From assembly GCA_027013815.1 (NCBI GenBank), contig JALWFY010000073.1, forward strand, positions 1 to 64,000: a DNA stretch of 64,000 nucleotides, given 5' to 3'. Position 1 is the stretch's first letter. Each line of letters begins with the position of its first letter. A program made the translations under genes and the position numbers. The notes under the pieces are model-generated. The model ran no database searches. It was not told the DNA's origin and was given only the letters and a program-made list of their open reading frames with translations. Shown piece by piece: positions 46,141 to 54,373 of the stretch. This stretch comes from Desulfohalobiaceae bacterium (GTDB lineage Bacteria; Desulfobacterota; Desulfovibrionia; Desulfovibrionales; Desulfothermaceae).

Positions 46141-46421
46141 CTTTCAAAAACGTGAAAAAACTTATGTTTTTTCTGAATACTAATTCATTGTATATAAGGG
46201 CTAATGGCTAAAGGCTAAGGGCTAAAGGAAAGAATTCGCCTCTCGCCCCATATACCTTTTGCCTTTAGCCCTTTGCCACCTAAGCGAAACTTCGTTTCGC
46301 TTAGTGCTAACGCATATTTTTTTATAAGGATTTATTCCTTATTTTAAAATTTGGCCAATGGCCAAAGTAAAGCGAAACTTCGTTTCGCTTTAACCTGCAG
46401 ATTTCGGAACTTTAGTTTGTT
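46141..46421 (+). repeat. mosaic repeat element with both ends and four hairpins (copy H)
   Basis: Left-end module AAAAACGTGAAAAAA...TTTTTTCTGAAT (46145-46178), TCATTGTATATAAGGGCTAA, then GGCTAAAGG/CCTTTAGCC words, a block of hairpins (46280-46391), and the right-end module AACCTGCAGATTTCGGAACT TTAGTTTG (46391-46418). It occupies the whole 311-base gap between the AddB-like and nuclease genes, which are on the same strand; it contains no gene. Confidence 0.88.
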
Positions 46422-46944
46422 ATAATATGGGTATCACCTTTTTTGAAAGGATATATATCAAAAAACCTTTCGTGTATTTATTAAAAATTTTTCTTACAGC
46501 ATAAATGTATTCTTTTACCTGGGAAAGATGTTTGTTATATACATCTTTAGAATATTCACTCTTAAATTCTACTACAATAATTTCATTATCTCTAACAACT
46601 ACCCTATCTGGTCTAATTAGATTAAATCCATCTTTTCGTGGAACAAGTATATCTCTTTCAATATAAGTACAATATCCTGGTTGATTAAACAGGCCTTTTA
46701 CCTGAGATATTTTAAAAATCTCCAATATTGGAGATATAAAGTCTCTTTTAATATGCCATTTGTGTCTTTTTTCTCCAAAATATGCCAACGCATTTTCTAC
46801 AATCTCCTCGATCTTCTCTATATCGTCATAGGAATATATATTGGATAAGATAAAATGAATTATCTCACCCTTTTTTCTTTTAAGGGGTCTATCTCTAAAT
46901 ACTTTTTCTTCATAACTTCTAATCAATATCTTTGAAAAAAACAT
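46420..46944 (-). CDS. separate AddA-type PD-(D/E)XK nuclease domain
   Basis: A 174-residue protein equal to the C-terminal nuclease domain of AddA. Seen: KRKKGEIIHFILSNI (the G-x-x-x-H start of RecB nuclease domains), IRPDRVVVRDNEIIVVEFKS (catalytic D and E-x-K), and QVKEYIYAVRKIF (the Q-x-x-x-Y motif). It is in the same frame as the AddA-like gene, separated from it only by one TAA and three codons. An AAGGAT site lies eight bases before its ATG, so it can be made as an independent subunit. The stop codon is directly followed by the right end of repeat copy H. Confidence 0.85.
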   Translation of the reverse strand: MFFSKILIRSYEEKVFRDRPLKRKKGEIIHFILSNIYSYDDIEKIEEIVENALAYFGEKRHKWHIKRDFISPILEIFKISQVKGLFNQPGYCTYIERDILVPRKDGFNLIRPDRVVVRDNEIIVVEFKSEYSKDVYNKHLSQVKEYIYAVRKIFNKYTKGFLIYILSKKVIPIL

Positions 46945-46953
46945 ATATAATCC

Positions 46954-49485
46954 TTAACTTATTTCTTTAATAAAAGATTCAAGTCCTGACCTTTTTACTA
47001 ACTCTTCTATCCAAACTGATACAGGGGGAGCACCTTTTTTGGTTGTATTAAAGAGATAGCAGTAAACTCCAAGCTTTGCACGAGTAACTGCAACATAGAA
47101 CAGATTTAAGAGCTCCTGGGCTTCTTGGGCCCTGAGCCTTTGTCTACAAAGTTTTATGTCCTCAGATAGTACATCAGCCTTGCTACTTAGACATACTAGT
47201 TCCTTATCTTTTACCACTAAGGGGGAAAAATTCTTTATCCTCCAATCTGTAAATGGAACAAGTACATATGAAAATTCCAATCCCTTGGCCTTGTGAATGG
47301 TTATCACCCTCACCGCATTAACTGCTTCAGGAAGACCAATTTGGACTTCCATGACCCCATCTTGGGCAAATTCTACAAATTCATCTAGAAAAAGAGGGTT
47401 TCCAACCTGGGACTCATAGGCAAACTCCAAAAACTTGTCTACAAATACCTTGTGCGGTGTTAGATCTCCAGATTCTAACCTCTCTTCTAGACCAAATAAA
47501 TTTAAGACCAGTTTTATTAACTCATAACATGAGACAAATGACATAAACCTTTTTACATAAGATACCTTGTCTAACACCTCCTGTTTCCAAGTATTCATTT
47601 TTGCATCATCACTATACCAACCTTTAATAAGATCCTGTTCATCTCTTGGACCATTTTGTAATATTCCTGATACCAAAAAACCATATAAGGCTACATCATC
47701 AAAAGGGTCAATCAAAAGACGAAGGAAACACATAATCCCTCTAATTATTAAAGATGTCCATAAATTCAGAGAGTTTTCTGTGACAACAGGCAAATTCGCT
47801 TCCATTAGCCATGAGGAGACTTCCCTTGCCTGATCATTTGTACGCACAATTACTGCCACCTGGGAGCCTTCAATTTTATTTATCTGGGATTTCCATAAAA
47901 AAGATACCGATTGGACTAGACTTGTCTTTAATTGATCGAGTATCTCGTCTTTATCTCCTGTTATTTTATAAAACCTTATTTGGGCATCTACATCCATTTC
48001 CCTGGCAGGAGATTGAATAAGATCTTTAAAACCATTGCTTAAACTATCTGCAAATTCTCTTCTTACTTCAGGTAGTATGTCCCTTCCCACTGCTATATTA
48101 GAAAAACATTCCTCAATCCATTGTTTGTCATTTAATGGAGAAAACAATTTATTAAAAAAATCTACTAACTGGGGATGAGACCTATAATTATTCTCAAGGG
48201 TCCTTTCAACACAATATGATACACTTGGAAAGGCGTGTTTTAATTCTTCAAATAGTTTCCAATCCCCCCCTCTCCACCTGTAAATTGCCTGTTTTATATC
48301 TCCAACCACAAATAGGGATCCCCCTTGGGATAAGGCCTCTTCAAACAAGGGCATAAGGGTATTCCATTGTTTCCTTGAAGTATCTTGAAACTCATCAAAC
48401 AAAAAATGCAAAAAACGAGACCCCATAAAACTATACACTATTGGAAAACCTTTTTCCTTAATGTATGAATCTATCTTCTTAGTCCAAGTGATACTTAAGG
48501 AGACTCCATCCCTTTTCATTATATTATCAATAACCTCACTCATTAGGTATAAAATGGGGACATATCCTATTGCCTGATAATAAGCCAATCTGGCCAACTC
48601 CAGTTGATAAGAAATAGCTGCTCCCTTTAATCTCTCAAATATATTTTTAAACTCTTGGAGTGTGGAGCCACTTATTTTAGAGGCCATACCCTTTTTGAAT
48701 AGAGAATCAAAATCATTTTGCCAAAACTTTTTACCTATTATTTCACCCTCTGAAAGCTCAGGGGCAAGTGACCTCAGTTTATTTTTATTCAAATAATTAT
48801 CCAGTTCCTTGTATTTTAAATAAAACTCCATATACAATTTTTTTAATTTGTTCCTTGCCAGGGTGTATCTTTTCAAATCCAGTTCCACAATCTTTAGACC
48901 TTCGTCCAAAAATCCATATAACTCAGCCAGCCGTTTTTTTATACCTTTTTCAGGATAAAATCCCCTTTTATTCTCAACTGTTAAGTAAGTATCAAATACC
49001 TTTATAATTGTATTATTGTTCTGAGGATCACTAGACATAATGAGAAAATCAAATGCCTCATCCACAAATCTCTGTACTGAAAATTCCACCTCCATGTCTG
49101 GGCCTAGATTTAGTTCAAAGGCCAGGGCCTTAAAGATTGAAAAAATCAAGGAATCAATAGTGGTGACATGAAAATCTGAATAATTATCAATTATTGTATC
49201 TATCCAAGAGCTGGCCTCCATAGGAGCTAGTCCTGTTTGAGCTCTCAATACATGACCGATATCAGTTTCAAGGGCTATTTGTTTCAAGAAATAAAGAACA
49301 CGCTCCTTCATCTCAGATGCTGCCTTATTAGTAAAAGTTATAGCAACTATTTTCCTGAGATTAAAGGGAGTAGGTCCTTTTTGGGCCTTTAATAGCCTCA
49401 AAAAATGGAGGGACAACTCATAGGTCTTCCCTGATCCAGCAGAGGCCTTTATGATTGATATTGGAGATATGTTGTATAATTCCAT
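46954..49485 (-). CDS. AddA-like UvrD/RecB superfamily 1 helicase
   Basis: An 843-residue helicase. Motif I is IKASAGSGKTYELS, Ia is AITFTNKAASEMKERV, II is FHFLFDEFQDTSRKQW (DEFQ in place of DExx), III is VVGDIKQAIYRWRGGD, and the later RVITIHKAKGLEFSYV (motif V) and LFYVAVTRAKLG (motif VI) are intact. AddA proteins usually have about 1,000-1,250 residues with a fused C-terminal nuclease; here a TAA ends the gene just before that domain, which follows as its own gene. It starts 14 bases after the speE stop on the same strand with a weak ribosome site. Confidence 0.9.
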   Translation of the reverse strand: MELYNISPISIIKASAGSGKTYELSLHFLRLLKAQKGPTPFNLRKIVAITFTNKAASEMKERVLYFLKQIALETDIGHVLRAQTGLAPMEASSWIDTIIDNYSDFHVTTIDSLIFSIFKALAFELNLGPDMEVEFSVQRFVDEAFDFLIMSSDPQNNNTIIKVFDTYLTVENKRGFYPEKGIKKRLAELYGFLDEGLKIVELDLKRYTLARNKLKKLYMEFYLKYKELDNYLNKNKLRSLAPELSEGEIIGKKFWQNDFDSLFKKGMASKISGSTLQEFKNIFERLKGAAISYQLELARLAYYQAIGYVPILYLMSEVIDNIMKRDGVSLSITWTKKIDSYIKEKGFPIVYSFMGSRFLHFLFDEFQDTSRKQWNTLMPLFEEALSQGGSLFVVGDIKQAIYRWRGGDWKLFEELKHAFPSVSYCVERTLENNYRSHPQLVDFFNKLFSPLNDKQWIEECFSNIAVGRDILPEVRREFADSLSNGFKDLIQSPAREMDVDAQIRFYKITGDKDEILDQLKTSLVQSVSFLWKSQINKIEGSQVAVIVRTNDQAREVSSWLMEANLPVVTENSLNLWTSLIIRGIMCFLRLLIDPFDDVALYGFLVSGILQNGPRDEQDLIKGWYSDDAKMNTWKQEVLDKVSYVKRFMSFVSCYELIKLVLNLFGLEERLESGDLTPHKVFVDKFLEFAYESQVGNPLFLDEFVEFAQDGVMEVQIGLPEAVNAVRVITIHKAKGLEFSYVLVPFTDWRIKNFSPLVVKDKELVCLSSKADVLSEDIKLCRQRLRAQEAQELLNLFYVAVTRAKLGVYCYLFNTTKKGAPPVSVWIEELVKRSGLESFIKEIS

Positions 49486-49499
49486 ATGTTACTTCTAAA

Positions 49500-50336
49500 C
49501 TACCATTTGGCCATGCCATTCATTATCCTATTATACAAAGACATTGGCAAAAAACACCATGAATGGACCTGCGTGTCATATATCTTGGTACCATCTACAG
49601 TCTCCCTATTAGGTTTCCTTGGCTCATATTTTTTTGAACCTATAGCAAAACTCCACCAATTACCAGGATAAGTAGGGATGGGGAAAGAATATAGGTCAAC
49701 TATTGGAAATATTTTCTTTAAACTGTTTTGTACCTCAATTGCCATTTCCCTGTGAAAACCCAGAGATTCACTATGGGTCACATATAAGCCATTATAAGAC
49801 AAGCAGTGAAAAATATTTTTAAAGAATTCCTCACTATATAAACTCCTGGCCATACCAATGGCATCTGTGGAATCCACAATAACTACGTCAACATCTTGCT
49901 GTTTTTTTATAAACTCTGCTCCATCCACATAATGTATCTCTACTCTAAAGTCATCTAGCCCTGAAGACACAAAGGGGAGATATTTTTTTGAGATTTCTAC
50001 AACTTTTTTGTCTATTTCTACTAGATATGCCTTTTTAACACATTTATGCCGTAATACCTCTCTCATGGTCCCTCCATCTCCACCCCCTATGACCACGACT
50101 TTTTCTGGGTTTGGATGAGTATGCATAGCTATATGAGTCAGCATTTCGTGATAAAAGAATTCATCTCTTTCTGTTAACTGGACAATATTATCAAGTACAA
50201 AAACCCTTCCAAAATCAGGACTTATAAATACCATTAGTTCCTGAAATTTACTTTTTCCCTTGTATAGTATCTCCTCTACTTCGTATACATATTTTATTGG
50301 AGAAAAGGGCTCATTTTCCATAAAACTGACTGCCAT
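49500..50336 (-). CDS. speE: spermidine synthase
   Basis: About 278 residues from the ATG at 50336; the frame stays open to a TTG at 50360, but the ATG has an AGGAGGTG site eight bases away. It transfers an aminopropyl group from decarboxylated SAM to putrescine. Seen motifs: YHEMLTHIAMHTHPNP, VIGGGDGGTMREVLRH (SAM-site Gly loop), VEIDKKVVEISKKYLP, and VVIVDSTDAIGMARSLYSEE (the catalytic Asp). No speD is in the window. The ornithine-decarboxylase-like gene lies upstream on the same strand, beyond repeat copy I. Confidence 0.94.
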   Translation of the reverse strand: MAVSFMENEPFSPIKYVYEVEEILYKGKSKFQELMVFISPDFGRVFVLDNIVQLTERDEFFYHEMLTHIAMHTHPNPEKVVVIGGGDGGTMREVLRHKCVKKAYLVEIDKKVVEISKKYLPFVSSGLDDFRVEIHYVDGAEFIKKQQDVDVVIVDSTDAIGMARSLYSEEFFKNIFHCLSYNGLYVTHSESLGFHREMAIEVQNSLKKIFPIVDLYSFPIPTYPGNWWSFAIGSKKYEPRKPNRETVDGTKIYDTQVHSWCFLPMSLYNRIMNGMAKW

Positions 50337-50401
50337 GATGTGCACACCTCCTAAAATCAATTTAAATTACCACATTGAAAAACACTATTATACTTTTTAT
50401 T

Positions 50402-50653
50402 TCAAAAACGTGAAAAAAATTTACGTTTTTTCTAAATCCTAAGTCATTGTATATAAGGGCGAAGGGCTATTTGTTAAATTTTGAATTATAAATTTTGAAT
50501 TTTAAATTAAAATAAGGAACAAAATCTCTTTTAAAAATTAATCCAAAATCCAAAATTCAACATCCAAAATCATATTGGAATCCTTTCGCCTTTAGCCTCA
50601 TGTGCCTTTTGCCACCTTTCATATTAACCTGCAATTTTCGGAACTTCAGTTTA
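50402..50653 (+). repeat. mosaic repeat element with both ends (copy I)
   Basis: Left-end module CAAAAACGTGAAAAAAATTT, ACGTTTTTTCTAAAT (50403-50435), TCATTGTATATAAGGGCGAA, then a different core than copy H: ATTTTGAATTATAAATTTTG words and CCAAAATCCAAAATTCAAC, then CCTTTCGCCTTTAGCC, and the right-end module (CACCTTTCATATTAACCTGC, AATTTTCGGAACTTCAGTTT). It fills most of the 331 bases between speE and the decarboxylase gene; no gene lies there. Confidence 0.88.
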
Positions 50654-50667
50654 ATATTTTATACTCA

Positions 50668-51876
50668 CTAAATAATCACCACTAATGGCACAGGAAAGCC
50701 ATTAAACTCAGATGCATAAGAGGTGGTATATGCACCTGCTGATGGTATCAAGACCGTCTGGCCAGGCCTTAACTCTTGTTCAAAAAATACATTTTTTTCT
50801 ATAACATCCATTGAATCACAACTTGGACCTGCAAGTACCCATTTCTTTGCCTTTTCAAAAAATCCTTGTTCATTTTCCAACAAGTTATCTTCTTCATCTC
50901 CTATTTTTTCAGGTACATATGAATATTTTATCCCACCTATGGCTTCCATAAGACCATTGAATACTCCTACATCTAAGTACGCCCAATTTTCATACCCCCT
51001 TTTTGCTACCCCAATTACCTTAGTAATCATAATACCACATTCTCCAACTACTGCCCTACCTGGTTCTAAAAAAATCTTGACCTTTCCATGAAATTTCTCC
51101 TTTAAATACCCATGGATTTTCTCTTCTATCTCTTTGATCTTTGGGGCAACCTTTGTATAACTTATTGGATAACCTCCACCTATATTTAAAAATTTTAAAT
51201 ATATTCCCTCTGTTTTGCAAAGTTCAAATAGTCTCTTTGCCTTATCAATGGCAATACACCAGTTATAAGGATTCAAACACTGGGATCCCACGTGAAAGGT
51301 TACCCCTGCTGGCACCAATATACCACCTTGCTTTACCCTCTTTAAAAGTGCAAGACCATCTTCTATTTCAACTCCAAATTTTTTACTAAGGGGCCATTCA
51401 CTACCTTCATTTGGAACAGATAACCTAACATAACATTGTGCCCCAGGGGCGAATTTCTCTAGTTTTTCTATCTCAGATATAGAATCAAAAACAAAATACC
51501 TAACCCCATAACTGTATAGGGCCTCAATAAACTCAATAGATTTTACTGGGTTACTTGTGATAATCCTTTTAGAAGACACTCCCAATTTCTTTAAAAGACT
51601 CAACTCCCCAAGGGAGGCTATCTCAAAACCTATATCTAGATCTTTTAAAATAGATAATACCTTTGGATCACCATTTGCCTTTACTGCATAAAATACCTGT
51701 GAATTTTGTATTCTAGCACCTATGATCTGGGTATTCTCAATCAGTCTATCCTTGTCTATAAAAAGCAAGGGAGTCCTGACTCCAGGATTGGAATCAATAT
51801 AATTAAGTACCTTAAATAACATTTTTTTTGAAAGGATCCTTTTGTGAATATAATTTAAATTAAATCTCTTTACCAT
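50668..51876 (-). CDS. ornithine decarboxylase-like PLP enzyme (alanine-racemase fold)
   Basis: A 402-residue fold type III PLP decarboxylase. The PLP Lys lies in FYAVKANGD (about residue 70), the phosphate-binding Gly loop is LNIGGGYPISYT, the PLP-ring contacts are in FLEPGRAVVG, and the second-subunit substrate loop is GPSCDSMDVI with the conserved Cys, the pattern of ornithine/lysine decarboxylases. Nearness of speE supports ornithine to putrescine. Diaminopimelate or carboxynorspermidine decarboxylase is possible; the GPSCDSMD loop argues for ODC. A GGGAG site precedes the ATG. Confidence 0.88.
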   Translation of the reverse strand: MVKRFNLNYIHKRILSKKMLFKVLNYIDSNPGVRTPLLFIDKDRLIENTQIIGARIQNSQVFYAVKANGDPKVLSILKDLDIGFEIASLGELSLLKKLGVSSKRIITSNPVKSIEFIEALYSYGVRYFVFDSISEIEKLEKFAPGAQCYVRLSVPNEGSEWPLSKKFGVEIEDGLALLKRVKQGGILVPAGVTFHVGSQCLNPYNWCIAIDKAKRLFELCKTEGIYLKFLNIGGGYPISYTKVAPKIKEIEEKIHGYLKEKFHGKVKIFLEPGRAVVGECGIMITKVIGVAKRGYENWAYLDVGVFNGLMEAIGGIKYSYVPEKIGDEEDNLLENEQGFFEKAKKWVLAGPSCDSMDVIEKNVFFEQELRPGQTVLIPSAGAYTTSYASEFNGFPVPLVVII

Positions 51877-52038
51877 AGGTTACTAACTCCCTTTTTTGTA
51901 ATTTTTCCTCAACCAATGTTATAATAAAAAAGGTAGCCCTGTGTACTAAAAAAAGTGGACATTTTCAATTATAAAAAATATAATTTACCAGGCAACCAGT
52001 TAGGATATATTAAACTAAGTAAAACAGGAGGAATTTTT

Positions 52039-53304
52039 ATGTTTTACAGGGAACTTATGAGTGACTCTGAATCATTAATTCAAAAACATGTAAGAGAATT
52101 TGTAAAAAATGAGGTAAGTCATGAATTGGTAAGACAGATGGACCGAGACGAGGTGGAGTATCCAAGGGAGTTTATAAAAAAGGCTGGTGAGCATAATTTA
52201 CTTGGGCTGCGTTTTGCTAAAGAATGGGGAGGTAGAGGACTGTCATGGAAAGAAGAAGTAATTGCTGAAGAGGAAATAGGGGTATTGGGAACGGCATTGG
52301 GATGTGCCTTTGTAATGCCCTCTATAGTCGGTGAAGCACTTGATAAGTTTGGGACAAAGGAACAAAAGGAAAAATATTTAAAACCCATGCTCAAGGGTGA
52401 ATTAATCTCTGCTGAGGCACTCACTGAACCTAGGGGAGGGTCTGATTTTTTTGGTGCTACTACCCTAGCAGTCTTAGATGGAGACCATTTTATAGTAAAC
52501 GGTCAAAAAAGATTTATAGTTGGCGCAACAGAGGCCGATTTTTTTCTCGTGTATTGTAAAACCAATCAAGATCCAAATGCCAATAAATATGAACGAATAA
52601 GTGCGTTGATTGTAGATAGATCACCTGGAGTAGAAACAGAGTATAAATATGGCCTTATGGGAACTAGGGGGGGAGGTACTGGAAGATTGGTCTTAAAAGA
52701 TGTCAAGGTCCCCAAAGGAAACCTAATTGGACCATTACACCAAGGTGCCTTGGTCTTTCATCAAATGATGATACCAGAGAGGCTCACATCCGCTGCTGCG
52801 TGTCTTGGTATGGCTAGGGCAGCCTTAGATGTAGCAGTAAGATACAGCGATAGACGTTTTGCCTTTGGCAAGCCCATTAGGAAATATCAAGCAGTAAACT
52901 TTATGGTGAGCGAGGCCATCACTAAATTAGACGCAGCAAGGGCTATAGTATATATGGCTGCAAAGGCCGTGGACAACCATGCTCCAAATTCAAGGAGATT
53001 GGTGAGTGAGGCAAAAAAATTTGCAACAGACGCTGCGTGGGAGATAACAAATAAGGCCATGCAGATCATGGGGGGGATTGGATATACAGATGTATATCCA
53101 ATTGAAAAGTTTATAAGGGATGTGAGGCTCACCCAGATCTGGACAGGCACCAATGAGATAATGAGCCTCCTCATTCAACACGAATATTATAAAGAGGTAT
53201 TAAATACCCCAAAAGATGATAGGGATGTAGAAAAAGATGCCCACCATTTTATGGATGAGGCTGAAAAATGTTTCACAGATGAAGACATGTGGAGGACCAA
53301 ATAA
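52039..53304 (+). CDS. acyl-CoA dehydrogenase, long-chain-like
   Basis: A 421-residue flavoprotein from the ATG at 52039, which has an AGGAGG site; the open frame to 51955 is unused. Seen features: AEALTEPRGGSDFFGATTLA (FAD/substrate site), YGLMGTRGGGTGRLVL, RRFAFGKPIRKYQAVNFMVS, and QIMGGIGYTDVYPIEKFIRD then GTNEIMSLL. The position used by the catalytic Glu in medium-chain enzymes (Y-E-G-T) is Thr here (IWTGT). Long-chain and isovaleryl-type enzymes place the base on another helix, and an Asp lies near that position here (ALDVAVRYSDRR). It oxidises an acyl-CoA to enoyl-CoA; the electron acceptor EtfAB is not nearby. Single-gene unit. Confidence 0.93.
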   Translation: MFYRELMSDSESLIQKHVREFVKNEVSHELVRQMDRDEVEYPREFIKKAGEHNLLGLRFAKEWGGRGLSWKEEVIAEEEIGVLGTALGCAFVMPSIVGEALDKFGTKEQKEKYLKPMLKGELISAEALTEPRGGSDFFGATTLAVLDGDHFIVNGQKRFIVGATEADFFLVYCKTNQDPNANKYERISALIVDRSPGVETEYKYGLMGTRGGGTGRLVLKDVKVPKGNLIGPLHQGALVFHQMMIPERLTSAAACLGMARAALDVAVRYSDRRFAFGKPIRKYQAVNFMVSEAITKLDAARAIVYMAAKAVDNHAPNSRRLVSEAKKFATDAAWEITNKAMQIMGGIGYTDVYPIEKFIRDVRLTQIWTGTNEIMSLLIQHEYYKEVLNTPKDDRDVEKDAHHFMDEAEKCFTDEDMWRTK

Positions 53305-53349
53305 CCAGATCACATCCACTCATCATAGAGTTAAGTTGTACATCTAAAA

Positions 53350-54114
53350 TTATTTCTTACGGGAAGAGAGATGGGCCATCTCCTTTTCTACACGCATGAT
53401 ATTCGCACCTGTAATCTTTGTGCCATCTTCCAAAATAAATGTAGGGACTGCGCCTATATTGAGCTTCCTGGCTAAGGTTAGTGATGCCTCTAATATCTCT
53501 CTTCCTTTCTTACAAGTCCTCTCTTTATCTTTTAGAGGGAAATTAGTGTTTATAAATTTATCAAACCCCATATTTGAACAAATAACTTTCTCCGCCTCTA
53601 TCTCCCCTTCAGGCATATGGACAGGACAGAATATAACCTTGATCTTTGAATTAGTATCCTTTGCCAAGGTCTTTAATTTTTTCAAGGTTCTATGGCAAAA
53701 GGGACATAGGGGATCTGTGAAAAAATAGATGGTGTGCTTTGGATGAGTATTTGGAGTGATATAGGTAAAAAATACTACTTTATCTAACTGGTTCTTCACC
53801 TTTTGAAAAATTTTTTTCTCTATAAGTGATAAGGTATCTAATGTGACGTTCTTCCCCTGTTTAAACATTTGACCAATAAGTACATATTTCCTAGTAGAAT
53901 ATACAGGTATATTCCTTCCTCTAATCTCAATAATACTTTCACATAGACCATCTACCTTTCTCTGATATATAATCTTTGACTTAGGGGGCAGAGGGCCAGG
54001 TAGATGTTTTTGGATATTAGAAAGTGTCGCTCCCTTACAAGGATCTTCACAACGTCCAGAGCTACCCATTAAAACAAAAAAGAAAAATAAAGATACGAGA
54101 ATGATTTTTTTCAT
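53350..54114 (-). CDS. periplasmic DsbC/DsbG-like thiol:disulfide interchange protein
   Basis: About 254 residues from the ATG at 54114 (AAGGTGG site; the open frame to 54132 starts with TTG). A signal peptide precedes SSGRCEDPC. The N-terminal dimerisation domain is followed by a thioredoxin fold with FFTDPLCPFCHRTLKKLK, the active-site C-P-F-C, and the cis-Pro loop GAVPTFILEDG. Two more Cys pairs occur (RCEDPC near residue 27; CKKG and VICSNMG later). It is predicted to isomerise or oxidise disulfides in the periplasm. It is divergent from the envelope operon at 54374, whose proteins carry several cysteines. Confidence 0.88.
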   Translation of the reverse strand: MKKIILVSLFFFFVLMGSSGRCEDPCKGATLSNIQKHLPGPLPPKSKIIYQRKVDGLCESIIEIRGRNIPVYSTRKYVLIGQMFKQGKNVTLDTLSLIEKKIFQKVKNQLDKVVFFTYITPNTHPKHTIYFFTDPLCPFCHRTLKKLKTLAKDTNSKIKVIFCPVHMPEGEIEAEKVICSNMGFDKFINTNFPLKDKERTCKKGREILEASLTLARKLNIGAVPTFILEDGTKITGANIMRVEKEMAHLSSRKK

Positions 54115-54373
54115 TATAAACCACCTTATCAACCATCTCTAAATATTAATTATTAACCTTTCCTCAAGTTTCCTTTACTCAAACCTACCATCTATTGTCA
54201 ACTTTTAGCATCTATTTCTTTTTAAATTTTATCTACTGTGATTTATCTCATTGACAACTTGCCATAAAAAAGAAAAATATTAAAATTAATAATACTTGTT
54301 AAAAATTTGATTTTAACTTATAAAATATACTTAAATAATTGAAGACAAAATAGCTAAGTATAAGGAAGTTGCT

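Noticed and set aside
18581-50653. Repeat words as a CRISPR array
   Set aside because: The words are not evenly spaced, have no unique spacers of constant length, and no cas gene is present.
51955-52038. N-terminal extension of the acyl-CoA dehydrogenase
   Set aside because: The internal ATG at 52039 has an AGGAGG site; the extension has no similarity to the family.
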